From an uncultured Bacteroides sp. (GTDB lineage Bacteria; Bacteroidota; Bacteroidia; Bacteroidales; Bacteroidaceae), in NCBI GenBank assembly GCA_949294185.1, contig CASFGA010000002.1:186001-250000 (forward strand): DNA of 64,000 nucleotides, written 5' to 3'. The notes beneath the pieces were generated by a model that saw only the letters and a program-made list of their open reading frames with translations, searched no databases and had not been told where the DNA came from. The position numbers were made by a program, and so were the translations under genes. The first letter of the stretch is position 1; each line of letters starts with the position of its first letter. Below, one piece after another: positions 34,512-43,330 of this stretch.

Positions 34512-34602
34512 AATAACTGTCCATACTGTTGGTGTAAACCTTCATCACGGGATTATGACCCGGTTTAAAAGAGTTGGTTTAATCGATTTCCTTTTATTTA
34601 AC

Positions 34603-35517
34603 TTAAAGAGACACCGTCAGATTTTCCGACGCCAACATGGTTTCGGGGAAAACCGCCGCAGCCTCATCCAGCAATATCCTTTCATCCTCATAGCGGGCTG
34701 AGAAGTGTCCGATAAGCAGACGCTTCACTTTTGCGTCGCGGGCTATCTGCGCGGCCTGGGATGCCGTGGAATGAAATGTTTTCCGAGCGCGGACAAGTTC
34801 GGAAGAGGCGAATGTCGCTTCGTGAAACAACAGGTCAACCCCCTCTATCTGTTCGATTATCTTCGGCTGATACCGCGTGTCCGAACAATAAGCATAAGCT
34901 CTCGGAGGTTCCGAAGGCATGGTCAGACGGGCGTTGGGTACTACCGTTCCGTCTTCCAGCACATAGTCTTCTCCGTTTTTTATACGGTTTCTCATATAAA
35001 TGGGTATCTGATAAAAATCAATCATGTCACGGCGGATATGGCTTGGGGTAGGCTTCTCACGGAAAAGGAATCCGCATGTAGGGATGCGATGACGCAGGGG
35101 AATCGTCTCGACGCTCACGGAACGGTCGTCATAAATCACCGTCCGCTCACCCGGATCAAACGGATGAAACACCACATTGTAGGGCATCTCCTTGCAAAAG
35201 AATTCCAGCTGCGGCGCAAGCAGACGCTGCAAGTCCGGATGGGAGTATATATGCAAGTCTGCCGTCCGCTCCAGCATTCCGAAGGTAGAGATTAGCCCCA
35301 TCAGCCCGAAGCAATGGTCTCCGTGAAGGTGGGATATAAAGATATGGTTCAAACGGCCGAAGCTAAGCCGGGAACGGCGCAGCTGCACCTGGGTTCCCTC
35401 CCCGCAATCAATCATGAAAAGCTTCTCACGGACATTGACTATCTGCGAAGTCGCCAGATGGCGCATCGTAGGCAAAGCCGAACCGCATCCCAATATATGT
35501 ATGTCAAATCTTTCCAT
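34603..35517 (-). CDS. rnz: Ribonuclease Z (tRNA 3' processing)
   Basis: 304 residues; metallo-beta-lactamase-fold endonuclease that trims the 3' end of tRNA precursors. The N-terminus FDIHILGCGSALPTMRHLAT matches the family opening. The metal motif is HLHGDHCFGLMG (about residues 63-74), and additional ligands lie in YCSDTRY and GHFSARY (His near 271). The length fits the 300-residue class. A TATCTTTG element ends 5 bases before the start codon, suggesting a leaderless transcript. Confidence 0.93.
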   Translation of the reverse strand: MERFDIHILGCGSALPTMRHLATSQIVNVREKLFMIDCGEGTQVQLRRSRLSFGRLNHIFISHLHGDHCFGLMGLISTFGMLERTADLHIYSHPDLQRLLAPQLEFFCKEMPYNVVFHPFDPGERTVIYDDRSVSVETIPLRHRIPTCGFLFREKPTPSHIRRDMIDFYQIPIYMRNRIKNGEDYVLEDGTVVPNARLTMPSEPPRAYAYCSDTRYQPKIIEQIEGVDLLFHEATFASSELVRARKTFHSTASQAAQIARDAKVKRLLIGHFSARYEDERILLDEAAAVFPETMLASENLTVSL

Positions 35518-35522
35518 ACGGA

Positions 35523-35530
35523 CAAAGATA
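35523..35530 (-). promoter_or_regulatory. Candidate -7 element of rnz, immediately before the start codon
   Basis: Minus strand TATCTTTG, then TCCGT, then the rnz ATG. No TTTG box at -33. Same 5-base spacing as rprX. Confidence 0.4.
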
Positions 35531-35697
35531 TATATTTTTACACTGCCATGAAAATTTCACGGAAAAAGTATCACGCCGGCAAAGTCAAAATATATTCTGA
35601 GGAAACAGAATTTCTGACAATATAAAACTTGTTTTTCAGCGGGGAGGAATTGCCAGAGACAAAGTCTGCCAGATTCAGCGCTTTTGCCGGAAAATGT

Positions 35698-35728
35698 TTT
35701 GTACATATTCTTTAAATACATACCTTTG
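35698..35728 (+). promoter_or_regulatory. Promoter of dsbD-cyuA
   Basis: TTTG (35698-35701), 19 bases, TACCTTTG (35721-35728), then 19 bases to the ATG at 35748. It overlaps an earlier ATG at 35694, which is therefore not the start. Confidence 0.75.
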
Positions 35729-35747
35729 CCCCAAATCTACACTGACA

Positions 35748-37766
35748 ATGAAAAAGTTCACTTTCTGTTATTTTCTTATCCTGCTGTGTCTGCCTGTATG
35801 GGCGCAGATACAAGAACCTGTAAAGTTCAAGACCGAATGGAAAAGCATTTCTGCCGATGAAGCGGAAATAATTTTCACCGGCAATATCGAAAAAGGATGG
35901 CATGTCTACTCCACCGACCTGCCTGAAGGCGGGCCTATCTCCGCCACCTTCAACACCGACCGAATGGAGGGGGCGGAAACCGTAGGCAAGCTGACGCCGA
36001 AAGGGAAGGAAACAGACATGATGGATCCCATATTCGGAATGCAGGTTCGCTTCTTTGAACACACCGCCACATTCGTACAGAAAATCAGGCTGACAGGCGG
36101 AAGCTACGACATCGCCGGTTATCTGGAATATGGTGCATGCAATGACGAAAACTGTCTGCCTCCCACCTCCGTCGAGTTTTCCTTTAAAGGAGAAGCGGCT
36201 TCATCCGTCACCGAGAGTCCTTCGGCGGAGGCGGCCTCCTCTTCTGATGCCCAACCCGCGACCGCTATGTCTGAAGATACAACGGCAAGCATCCCGCTTG
36301 TCCCGTTAAAGTCTGCCTTTACAGCAAAGACCGACTATTGGAAACCGGTCATCAACGAGTTAAGCCAGTTGGGAGAACAGACCAACACGGAGTCTCACTC
36401 GTGGCTCTATATCTTTTTTGCCGGATTCATCGGCGGCCTGTTAGCGTTGTTTACTCCCTGCGTATGGCCTATCATACCGATGACGGTAAGCTTTTTCCTG
36501 AAGCGTACCAAGGATAAAAAGAAAGGCATCCGCGACGCATGGACATACGGCGCTTCCATCGTGGTGATTTATCTGAGTCTCGGACTGGCCATCACGCTGA
36601 TATTCGGAGCCAATGCCCTGAATGCCTTGTCAACGAATGCAGTATTCAACATACTTTTCTTCCTGATGCTGGTGGTTTTCGCCGCCTCATTCTTCGGAGC
36701 TTTTGAAATCACACTCCCCTCCAGGTGGAGCAATACGGTAGACAGCAAGGCGGAAAAAACCACGGGGCTGCTCAGCATATTCCTGATGGCCTTTACCCTG
36801 TCACTGGTTTCATTCTCATGCACCGGGCCGATTATCGGCTTCCTGCTTGTGGAAGTCTCTACCACAGGCAGTGTCATTGCGCCGGCTCTCGGCATGTTGG
36901 GCTTCGCCATCGCACTGGCTTTGCCTTTCACAGTGTTCGCCTTATTCCCTTCGTGGCTGAAGTCCATGCCGAAATCGGGCGGCTGGATGAATGCCATCAA
37001 GGTTACATTAGGATTCCTTGAACTGGCTTTTGCCTTGAAATTCCTGTCTGTTGCAGATCTGGCATACGGCTGGCGACTGCTTGACCGCGAAACGTTCCTT
37101 GCTTTGTGGATTGTCATCTTCGCCCTGTTAGGCTTGTATCTGCTGGGAAAAATCAAATTCCCTCATGATGACGACAACAGCAAGGTAAGCGTCCCCCGTT
37201 TTTTCCTCGCTCTTGTCTCTTTAGCCTTTGCAGTCTATATGGTTCCCGGCCTGTGGGGAGCTCCGCTGAAAGCTGTCAGCGCCTTCGCTCCACCTATGCA
37301 GACACAAGACTTCAACCTATACAACGATGAAGTGCATGCCCAATTCTATGATTACGATGCCGGCATGGAATATGCCCGTCAGCAGGGGAAACCTGTCATG
37401 ATAGACTTTACCGGTTACGGATGCGTAAACTGCCGGAAAATGGAACTGGCCGTATGGACTGATTCCAAAGTGAGCACGCTGCTGAACGACGACTATGTTC
37501 TCATCACGCTCTATGTAGACGAAAAAACCAAGCTGCCCGAACCGATAAAGATTACCGAAAACGGACAGGAACGCACCCTGCGTACCATCGGCGACAAATG
37601 GAGTTATCTGCAACGCTCCAAATTCGGAGCCAACGCGCAGCCTTTCTATGTGCTGTTGGACAATGAAGGAATGCCGCTCAACAAATCCTATTCTTATGAT
37701 GAGGATATTCCAAAATATGTAGAGTTCCTTGAAACCGGACTGAAAAACTATAAAGCAAACAAGTAA
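35748..37766 (+). CDS. dsbD: Thiol:disulfide interchange protein DsbD
   Basis: 672 residues from the ATG at 35748, whose signal peptide is MKKFTFCYFLILLCLPVWAQ. Three parts as in DsbD: a periplasmic N-terminal domain (20-190) with a cysteine pair in GACNDENCLPP; a membrane core of about eight helices with the redox cysteines in LFTPCVWPIIP and SFSCTGPIIG; and a C-terminal thioredoxin domain with the CVNC active site (C559, C562). It carries electrons from cytoplasmic thioredoxin to periplasmic thiols. The stop codon directly abuts the start of the L-cysteine desulfidase gene, so the two are translated from one message. Confidence 0.92.
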   Translation: MKKFTFCYFLILLCLPVWAQIQEPVKFKTEWKSISADEAEIIFTGNIEKGWHVYSTDLPEGGPISATFNTDRMEGAETVGKLTPKGKETDMMDPIFGMQVRFFEHTATFVQKIRLTGGSYDIAGYLEYGACNDENCLPPTSVEFSFKGEAASSVTESPSAEAASSSDAQPATAMSEDTTASIPLVPLKSAFTAKTDYWKPVINELSQLGEQTNTESHSWLYIFFAGFIGGLLALFTPCVWPIIPMTVSFFLKRTKDKKKGIRDAWTYGASIVVIYLSLGLAITLIFGANALNALSTNAVFNILFFLMLVVFAASFFGAFEITLPSRWSNTVDSKAEKTTGLLSIFLMAFTLSLVSFSCTGPIIGFLLVEVSTTGSVIAPALGMLGFAIALALPFTVFALFPSWLKSMPKSGGWMNAIKVTLGFLELAFALKFLSVADLAYGWRLLDRETFLALWIVIFALLGLYLLGKIKFPHDDDNSKVSVPRFFLALVSLAFAVYMVPGLWGAPLKAVSAFAPPMQTQDFNLYNDEVHAQFYDYDAGMEYARQQGKPVMIDFTGYGCVNCRKMELAVWTDSKVSTLLNDDYVLITLYVDEKTKLPEPIKITENGQERTLRTIGDKWSYLQRSKFGANAQPFYVLLDNEGMPLNKSYSYDEDIPKYVEFLETGLKNYKANK

Positions 37767-39071
37767 ATGAACTGCAAAATTCAAAAAGAAGAGAGAAACC
37801 GCATCATCTCCCTGATTCATGAGGAGGTGGTTCCGGCTATAGGATGCACCGAGCCTATCGCCGTAGCACTGTGTGTTGCCAAAGCCACCGAGATTTTGGG
37901 AATGCGTCCGGAAAAGATTACGGTTCATCTCAGCGCCAATATACTGAAAAATGCCATGGGAGTAGGCATCCCGGGCACAGACATGATAGGCCTTCCCATC
38001 GCTATCGCCTTAGGAGCCTTGATCGGGAAGTCTGAATATCAGCTTGAAGTGCTGAAGGACAGCACGCCCGAAGCCGTCAAAGAAGGCAAAAAGATGGTTG
38101 ATTCCCAAATCATCGGCATCCAGCTAAAAGAAGATATCGAGGAGAAACTTTATATTGAAGCAATCTGCGAAGCCGCGAACGACCGGGCTACCGCCATTAT
38201 CAGCGGAGGACACACGAATTTTGTCTTTGCATGCCGCAACGGCAACACGATTTTCGACAAGCGTTCCGCCGCCTCTGCACAGGCGGAAACCGCACCCGTG
38301 GAGCTGAATCTGCGGAAAGTCTACGATTTTGCCACCACCGCTCCACTCGAAGAGATAAGCTTTATTCTGGAAGCCAAGCGTCTGAACAAGCAGGCAGCCG
38401 AGCGTTCCTTTCAGGGAAGCTATGGACACGGACTAGGAAGGATGCTGAAAGAGAGCGGGACGGAGCAGTGCATCATGGGTAACAACACTTTCACCCATAT
38501 TCTTTCTTATACTTCCGCCGCCTGCGATGCTCGTATGGCAGGAGCCATGATTCCGGTAATGAGCAATTCCGGCAGCGGAAACCAGGGCATTGCCGCCACT
38601 CTTCCGGTCGTCATTTACGCAGAAGACAACCACAAATCGGAAGAAGAACTGATACGTGCCCTGACACTCAGCCATCTTACCGCCATCTACATCAAGCAGA
38701 ATCTGGGGAAACTTTCGGCTTTATGCGGATGTGTGGTAGCCGCAACAGGCAGCAGCTGCGGGATTACCTATTTGATGGGAGGCCATTATCAGCAGGTTTC
38801 TTTCGCTGTACAAAATATGATTGCCAACCTTACCGGCATGATCTGCGACGGAGCAAAGCCCAGTTGTGCGCTGAAGCTTACAAGCGGAGTGTCTATGGCC
38901 GTGTTGTCAGCCATTTTGGCTATTGAGAACAAATGCGTCACTCCAGTAGAAGGCATCATAGAAGACAGTGTCGACCTGAGCATACGCAACCTGACTCAGA
39001 TCGGTTCGGTAGGCATGAACGAAACAGACAAACTGGTCTTAAACATCATGACCCATAAGCATTGCGACTGA
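37767..39071 (+). CDS. L-cysteine desulfidase family protein (CyuA/YhaM, UPF0597)
   Basis: 434 residues. The N-terminal region has the family mark VPAIGCTEPIAVALCVAKAT (residues 18-37), and the C-terminal half has CGCVVAATGSSCGITYLMGG, with cysteines that in L-serine dehydratase alpha chains and MJ1025 hold a [4Fe-4S] cluster. Members release sulfide, ammonia and pyruvate from L-cysteine. It follows dsbD with no gap (TAA ATG), suggesting a link between cysteine breakdown and thiol redox. Serine or other substrates remain possible. Confidence 0.8.
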   Translation: MNCKIQKEERNRIISLIHEEVVPAIGCTEPIAVALCVAKATEILGMRPEKITVHLSANILKNAMGVGIPGTDMIGLPIAIALGALIGKSEYQLEVLKDSTPEAVKEGKKMVDSQIIGIQLKEDIEEKLYIEAICEAANDRATAIISGGHTNFVFACRNGNTIFDKRSAASAQAETAPVELNLRKVYDFATTAPLEEISFILEAKRLNKQAAERSFQGSYGHGLGRMLKESGTEQCIMGNNTFTHILSYTSAACDARMAGAMIPVMSNSGSGNQGIAATLPVVIYAEDNHKSEEELIRALTLSHLTAIYIKQNLGKLSALCGCVVAATGSSCGITYLMGGHYQQVSFAVQNMIANLTGMICDGAKPSCALKLTSGVSMAVLSAILAIENKCVTPVEGIIEDSVDLSIRNLTQIGSVGMNETDKLVLNIMTHKHCD

Positions 39072-39099
39072 CAAGGCTGCAAACAAACAATATTTTTCT

Positions 39100-39107
39100 T
39101 ATCTTTG
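39100..39107 (+). promoter_or_regulatory. Bacteroides-type -7 element of the gene at 39138
   Basis: TATCTTTG, 30 bases before the ATG at 39138. An in-frame ATG at 39105 would lie in this element. Confidence 0.55.
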
Positions 39108-39137
39108 CAGGCGAAGAAAATAAAAAAAGAAAAAACG

Positions 39138-39767
39138 ATGAGTATATTTTCAAAACTATTCGGCAAGAAACAGGCGGAAAGCGCTGAAGAAAATGTCCGT
39201 ATCGGAGGCATGGAAGACTTCATGACACTTATCCGGGTATATTATCAGGCTGTCATGGCAGCACAGTTGGGCATCAGCAACATCAATTTCCTGCCCGACA
39301 TGGCGGTATTCAAGCGCACACTGAAAATCCCGACCCAAAACAACAAATTAGGAGTGGCCGAGAAATCGCGCTGCAAAAAGATGCTGGCAGATCTTTACGG
39401 GCTGAGCGACGGATTTTTCAAGGAGATAGACAACTCTATCAAGAAGAACTGCAAGAACGTGAATGATGTAAAGAATTATCTTTTCATGTTCCAGGGATTC
39501 AGCCAAGACCTGATGATGGTAGTGGGAAATCTGATGCAATGGAAGTTCCGCATGCCGACAATGCTGAAGAAGCTGCTGCACAACATTACCGAGAAGACTA
39601 TCCACGACATTCTTACCAAGACAACATGGAAGGATGAAGGCGTCCGCAAGACCTGTATCAATATTCGCCAATACCAGCATGCCTTAGGCTACTCTGAAGG
39701 CTGGATGACTGAATATGTATATAACATCGTGTTGCTGGCGAAAAAGGAACCTAAACCAAAATCTTGA
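39138..39767 (+). CDS. Conserved hypothetical protein, function unknown
   Basis: 209 residues from the ATG at 39138 (MSIFSKLFGKKQAESAEENV). No signal peptide and no membrane helix; soluble and predicted helical, rich in Lys, Met and Asn (KSRCKKMLADLYGLSDGFFK; LMQWKFRMPTMLKKLLHN). I do not recognise a family. It ends directly before the start of the uracil-DNA-glycosylase-like gene (TGA then ATG), so it is co-translated with it; that neighbour is the only clue to its role. Confidence 0.7.
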   Translation: MSIFSKLFGKKQAESAEENVRIGGMEDFMTLIRVYYQAVMAAQLGISNINFLPDMAVFKRTLKIPTQNNKLGVAEKSRCKKMLADLYGLSDGFFKEIDNSIKKNCKNVNDVKNYLFMFQGFSQDLMMVVGNLMQWKFRMPTMLKKLLHNITEKTIHDILTKTTWKDEGVRKTCINIRQYQHALGYSEGWMTEYVYNIVLLAKKEPKPKS

Positions 39768-40361
39768 ATGTCCGAACCTATTCCTTTAGAGACAGAGACT
39801 CATCCCCTGGAGCCTTTCTTGCCGGAAAATTCCCGCCTGCTGATGTTGGGAAGCTTCCCGCCTCAAAGGAAGAGGTGGAGCATGGACTTTTTTTATCCGA
39901 ACCTGCAGAACGACATGTGGCGCATTTTCGGCCTCCTGTTTTTCTCGGACAGAAATCATTTCTTGATGCCTGAGAAAAAAGTTTTCGACAAGGAGAAAAT
40001 CATCTTTTTCCTTAAAGAAAAGGGAATAGCGCTGTATGACACGGCTTCTGCGGTACGGAGATTGCGGGACAATGCCTCCGACAAATTTCTGGAAGTGGTC
40101 AGGGCGACAGACATCGGACTGCTGCTCGAGCAAATCCCCTCGTGTCAGGCCGTCGTCACTACGGGACAGAAAGCGACCGATGTGCTTTGCGAACAGATGT
40201 GCGCCCCCGAACCTCCCGTAGGAGGAAAGAGCACATTCAGATACGCAGGCCGCAATCTCAGCTTTTACCGCATGCCTTCTTCCAGCCGCGCCTATCCCCT
40301 AAGGCTGGAAAAGAAAGCAGAAATCTATCAGGCCATGTTCGAAGAATTAGGGTTCTTATAA
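39768..40361 (+). CDS. Uracil-DNA glycosylase-superfamily protein
   Basis: 197 residues. The first superfamily motif is present as LLMLGSFPPQRKRWSMDFFY (about 24-43) with the downstream FYPNLQNDMWRI pattern, and the second as RMPSSSRAYP near residue 168 (the PS(S/T) minor-groove loop). The layout fits the Mug/TDG-like or DNA-deoxyinosine glycosylase branch of about 160-200 residues. It probably removes uracil, hypoxanthine or related bases from DNA. It directly follows the unknown gene at 39138. Confidence 0.75.
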   Translation: MSEPIPLETETHPLEPFLPENSRLLMLGSFPPQRKRWSMDFFYPNLQNDMWRIFGLLFFSDRNHFLMPEKKVFDKEKIIFFLKEKGIALYDTASAVRRLRDNASDKFLEVVRATDIGLLLEQIPSCQAVVTTGQKATDVLCEQMCAPEPPVGGKSTFRYAGRNLSFYRMPSSSRAYPLRLEKKAEIYQAMFEELGFL

Positions 40362-40388
40362 AGAAAAAGCAAAAATACAGGGAATACA

Positions 40389-40419
40389 TTTGCGGAAACA
40401 AAAAAATATACTACTTTTG
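40389..40419 (+). promoter_or_regulatory. Promoter of tRNA-Trp
   Basis: TTTG (40389-40392), 19 bases, TACTTTTG (40412-40419), 11 bases before the tRNA start. Confidence 0.7.
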
Positions 40420-40430
40420 CAACCGCAAAC

Positions 40431-40503
40431 ACGGGAATAGCTCAGTTGGTAGAGCATCGGTCTCCAAAACCGAGTGTCGGGAGTTCGAGCCTCTCTTCCC
40501 GTG
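40431..40503 (+). tRNA. trnW: tRNA-Trp (anticodon CCA)
   Basis: A 73-base cloverleaf: acceptor stem ACGGGAA pairs with TTCCCGT; D arm GCTC/GAGC; anticodon stem TCGGT/ACCGA with loop CTCCAAA giving anticodon CCA; T arm GGGAG TTCGAGC CTCTC with one G-T pair; discriminator G, as is typical for Trp. The CCA end is not encoded. Confidence 0.95.
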
Positions 40504-40604
40504 CAAAAGCATCCAATACCTCCCTTTACTGTTCAAAACCTCCATCAGGCCTTTCTCTTTTTCTTTCCAAACAAACTATTTTTTCAAAATAACGGCCAAA
40601 TATT

Positions 40605-40634
40605 TTTGAGTTTCCAAGCAATCCATTATATTTG
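40605..40634 (+). promoter_or_regulatory. Promoter of the coiled-coil gene and zapA
   Basis: TTTG (40605-40608), 18 bases, TATATTTG (40627-40634), then 18 bases to the start at 40653. Confidence 0.65.
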
Positions 40635-40652
40635 TATACAATTTAGTGTACA

Positions 40653-40946
40653 ATGACGGAAGAAGACAAGAAGCTGTTAAATACATTTGAAGAAAAGTTA
40701 TGGCATTTCATCTCTCTTTATGAAATGCAAAAGCAAGAAAACGCTTCCCTTCGGGAACTTCTTTCCCAAAAGGAAAAAGAGCTTCAAACCTGTGAAGACA
40801 GCCGGAAAGAATTGGAAGAAAAGTATACTAATCTGAAGATGGCGCGCATAATCAGTATCAACGACAATGAGCTTCGCGATACGAAACAACGGTTGGCGCG
40901 TCTGGTGCGTGAGGTCGACAAATGTATCGCTTTATTAAATGAATAA
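40653..40946 (+). CDS. Coiled-coil protein next to zapA
   Basis: 97 residues, nearly all helical and charged. A heptad-rich stretch spans residues 10-65 (ELLSQKEKELQTCEDSRKEL) and another 75-97 (RLARLVREVDKCIALLNE). No membrane helix. It lies 17 bases before zapA under one promoter. Size, coiled coil and gene position suggest a ZapB-like division-ring partner, but sequence identity to ZapB is not evident; function is inferred from context only. Confidence 0.65.
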   Translation: MTEEDKKLLNTFEEKLWHFISLYEMQKQENASLRELLSQKEKELQTCEDSRKELEEKYTNLKMARIISINDNELRDTKQRLARLVREVDKCIALLNE

Positions 40947-40963
40947 TAAAAAACGATACGGAC

Positions 40964-41260
40964 ATGGACGATAAACAGAACATAAGTCTGTGGATAGGCA
41001 ATCAGCTGTTCAAGCTCAGCGTTCCTCTCAGCGAGGAGAAGCTGTACCGCGATGCCGCCGAACAGATTAAAAATACACTAAACAAATACCGCCGAGACTA
41101 CCCGGATTTTACCGCGGAAAGGATTATGGCTATGGCGACCCTTGAAATCTCGTTCTTGTATATAACGGTGAAAGACAGCAACGATACGCAGCCTTTCACC
41201 GACAAGATAAAGGAATGGGAGAAAGAGCTTGAGCGGCATGCCAAGAGCGAAGGCGAATAA
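40964..41260 (+). CDS. zapA: Cell division protein ZapA
   Basis: 98 residues. The N-terminal ZapA domain (ISLWIGNQLFKLSVPLSEEK, residues 6-25, then YRDAAEQIKNTLNKYR) is followed by a C-terminal helix (IKEWEKELERHAKSE). ZapA promotes bundling of FtsZ filaments at the division site. Second gene under the promoter at 40605-40634; terminated by the hairpin at 41285-41335. Confidence 0.88.
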   Translation: MDDKQNISLWIGNQLFKLSVPLSEEKLYRDAAEQIKNTLNKYRRDYPDFTAERIMAMATLEISFLYITVKDSNDTQPFTDKIKEWEKELERHAKSEGE

Positions 41261-41284
41261 ACGTTTAGGAAAAGAAAACGATTC

Positions 41285-41335
41285 ACGCACGAACTGAACG
41301 CTGAACAAAAGCAGCGGTTGGTTTGTGCGTTTTTA
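41285..41335 (+). terminator. Terminator hairpin after zapA
   Basis: ACGCAC (41285-41290) pairs with GTGCGT (41325-41330), with extended inner pairing of GAACTGAACGCTG and CAGCGGTTGGTTT, followed by TTTTATTT. Confidence 0.8.
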
Positions 41336-41358
41336 TTTATATATAAAACCTAAGTGAA

Positions 41359-42891
41359 ATGACAACAGTTATATTAGCGGTTGTAGCCTTTCTCGTTGGA
41401 GGGGCTCTTTCATATTTGTTTTTCAGGTACGGATTGAAATCCAAATATGAATCAGTTATTAAAGAAGCAGAAAATGAAGCGGAAGTTATCAAGAAGAACA
41501 AGCTGCTGGAAGTCAAGGAGAAGTTTCTGAACAAAAAGGCCGACCTGGAAAAAGAGGTGGCTTTACGCAATCAGAAAATCCAACAGGCGGAGAACAAGCT
41601 GAAACAGCGCGAGCTTGTCTTGAACCAGAAGAATGAAGAACTTCAGCGCAAGCGGAACGAAGCCGAAGCCATCAAAGAAAACTTAGACGCGCAACTGGTC
41701 GTCGTCGAAAAGAAAAAGGAGGAACTGGACAATCTTCAGGCGCAGGAGCGGACCAAACTGGAAGCCATTTCCGGACTTTCGGCAGAAGAAGCCAAAGAGC
41801 GTCTGGTAGAGTCGCTGAAAGAAGAGGCCAAGACTCAGGCCCAATCATACATCAATGACATTATGGATGATGCCAAGCTTACGGCCAACCGTGAAGCAAA
41901 GCGTATCGTCATTCAGTCCATCCAGCGTGTGGCAGCCGAAACGGCCATTGAAAACTCCGTTACGGTATTCCATATAGAATCGGATGAGATAAAGGGACGA
42001 ATCATCGGCCGCGAAGGACGCAACATCCGCGCGCTTGAAGCCGCTACGGGGGTGGAAATTGTCGTTGACGACACGCCGGAAGCCATCGTGCTTTCCGCAT
42101 TCGACCCGGTTCGCCGCGAAATTGCCCGCTTGGCGCTCCATCAGTTGGTTACCGACGGACGTATTCACCCCGCCCGTATCGAAGAAGTGGTGGCCAAAGT
42201 GCGCAAGCAGGTAGAGGACGAAATCATCGAGACCGGCAAACGGACTACGATTGATTTGGGTATCCACGGACTGCATCCGGAACTTATCCGCATTATCGGC
42301 AAGATGAAATACCGTTCCTCGTATGGACAGAATCTGTTGCAGCATGCACGCGAAACGGCCAACCTGTGCGCCGTCATGGCTTCTGAGCTGGGACTGAACC
42401 CCAAAAAGGCCAAACGTGCCGGTCTGCTGCACGATATCGGCAAGGTGCCTGACGAAGAGCCGGAACTGCCGCACGCACTGCTGGGTATGAAACTGGCAGA
42501 AAAATATAAGGAGAAGCCCGACATCTGCAATGCCATCGGCGCGCACCACGATGAAGTGGAAATGACCAGTCTGTTGGCTCCCATCGTGCAGGTTTGCGAT
42601 GCCATCTCCGGCGCACGCCCGGGTGCCCGCCGCGAAATCGTAGAGGCTTACATCAAGCGTCTGAATGATCTCGAGCAGCTTGCCATGTCTTATCCGGGCG
42701 TGACCAAGACTTACGCCATCCAGGCAGGCCGTGAACTGCGTGTAATCGTAGGGGCAGACAAGATTGATGACAAGCAGACCGAAAACCTGTCGACCGAGAT
42801 AGCCAAGAAGATTCAGGATGAAATGACTTATCCGGGACAGGTCAAGATTACGGTTATCCGCGAAACACGTGCGGTAAGCTTTGCCAAATAA
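41359..42891 (+). CDS. rny: Ribonuclease Y
   Basis: 510 residues; membrane-anchored endonuclease that starts mRNA decay. Layout as in the family: N-terminal membrane helix ([18 protein letters not shown], residues 4-21), long coiled coil (about 30-200), KH domain with [19 protein letters not shown] (about 213-231) and HD domain with [14 protein letters not shown] (about 353-366; His-Asp). It follows zapA after a strong hairpin, so it may have its own promoter, which I could not identify. Confidence 0.95.
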   Translation: MTTVILAVVAFLVGGALSYLFFRYGLKSKYESVIKEAENEAEVIKKNKLLEVKEKFLNKKADLEKEVALRNQKIQQAENKLKQRELVLNQKNEELQRKRNEAEAIKENLDAQLVVVEKKKEELDNLQAQERTKLEAISGLSAEEAKERLVESLKEEAKTQAQSYINDIMDDAKLTANREAKRIVIQSIQRVAAETAIENSVTVFHIESDEIKGRIIGREGRNIRALEAATGVEIVVDDTPEAIVLSAFDPVRREIARLALHQLVTDGRIHPARIEEVVAKVRKQVEDEIIETGKRTTIDLGIHGLHPELIRIIGKMKYRSSYGQNLLQHARETANLCAVMASELGLNPKKAKRAGLLHDIGKVPDEEPELPHALLGMKLAEKYKEKPDICNAIGAHHDEVEMTSLLAPIVQVCDAISGARPGARREIVEAYIKRLNDLEQLAMSYPGVTKTYAIQAGRELRVIVGADKIDDKQTENLSTEIAKKIQDEMTYPGQVKITVIRETRAVSFAK

Positions 42892-42948
42892 GGGCATACA
42901 CACGGCTTACAATCCACGTTGCAAGATACGATTTATCGAAAATCCTAA

Positions 42949-42984
42949 AAAAGTCCCTTCCAAGCAGCTTGGAAGGGACTTTTC
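42949..42984 (+). terminator. Rho-independent terminator of rny
   Basis: AAAAGTCCCTTCCAAGC and GCTTGGAAGGGACTTTT form an almost perfect hairpin with a T run, 58 bases after the rny stop. Confidence 0.85.
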
Positions 42985-43330
42985 CTTTATGCCAACGTGA
43001 GTTTTCATACTGACCCCATACGGTTACACCGCAGGCAAAAAGTTTTTTGTCCCAATAAATCCGCATACCCGAACAGGCATCTCCCAATCTTTACGCGGAA
43101 ATCATCTGCTACCGTTCCGACATCCGAGATTTTATGGACACAGACTGTCTTCTATTCAACGGACAGAGAAACATTTTAAGCCCACATCCTTCCTGACAAA
43201 GTATAGCCCGCCTGCCGGTTTCCCTTTACCAACAAGCGGGCTATACAGTCTTTTTGAAAAAATATACCCTATCCCTTTCCGGAAGCTTTCGGCAACCCTC
43301 CGGAAAGACGGAGCATCAAACCATCAGCAA
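42985..43330. other. Intergenic region between rny and the GLUG lipoprotein gene
   Basis: Only a hairpin at 43201-43246 is visible. A 60-codon frame at 42997 has no features of a gene. Nothing else supported. Confidence 0.5.
43201..43246. terminator. Hairpin downstream of the GLUG lipoprotein gene
   Basis: GTATAGCCCGC (43201-43211) pairs with GCGGGCTATAC (43236-43246). The U-run is clearer on the plus strand (AGTCTTTTTG); on the minus strand it is short (TTTG), so its use by the GLUG gene is uncertain. Confidence 0.45.

Noticed and set aside
41261..41358. 6S RNA next to zapA, as in gammaproteobacteria
   Set aside because: The gap is only 98 bases and is filled by a simple terminator hairpin; 6S RNA is about 180 bases.
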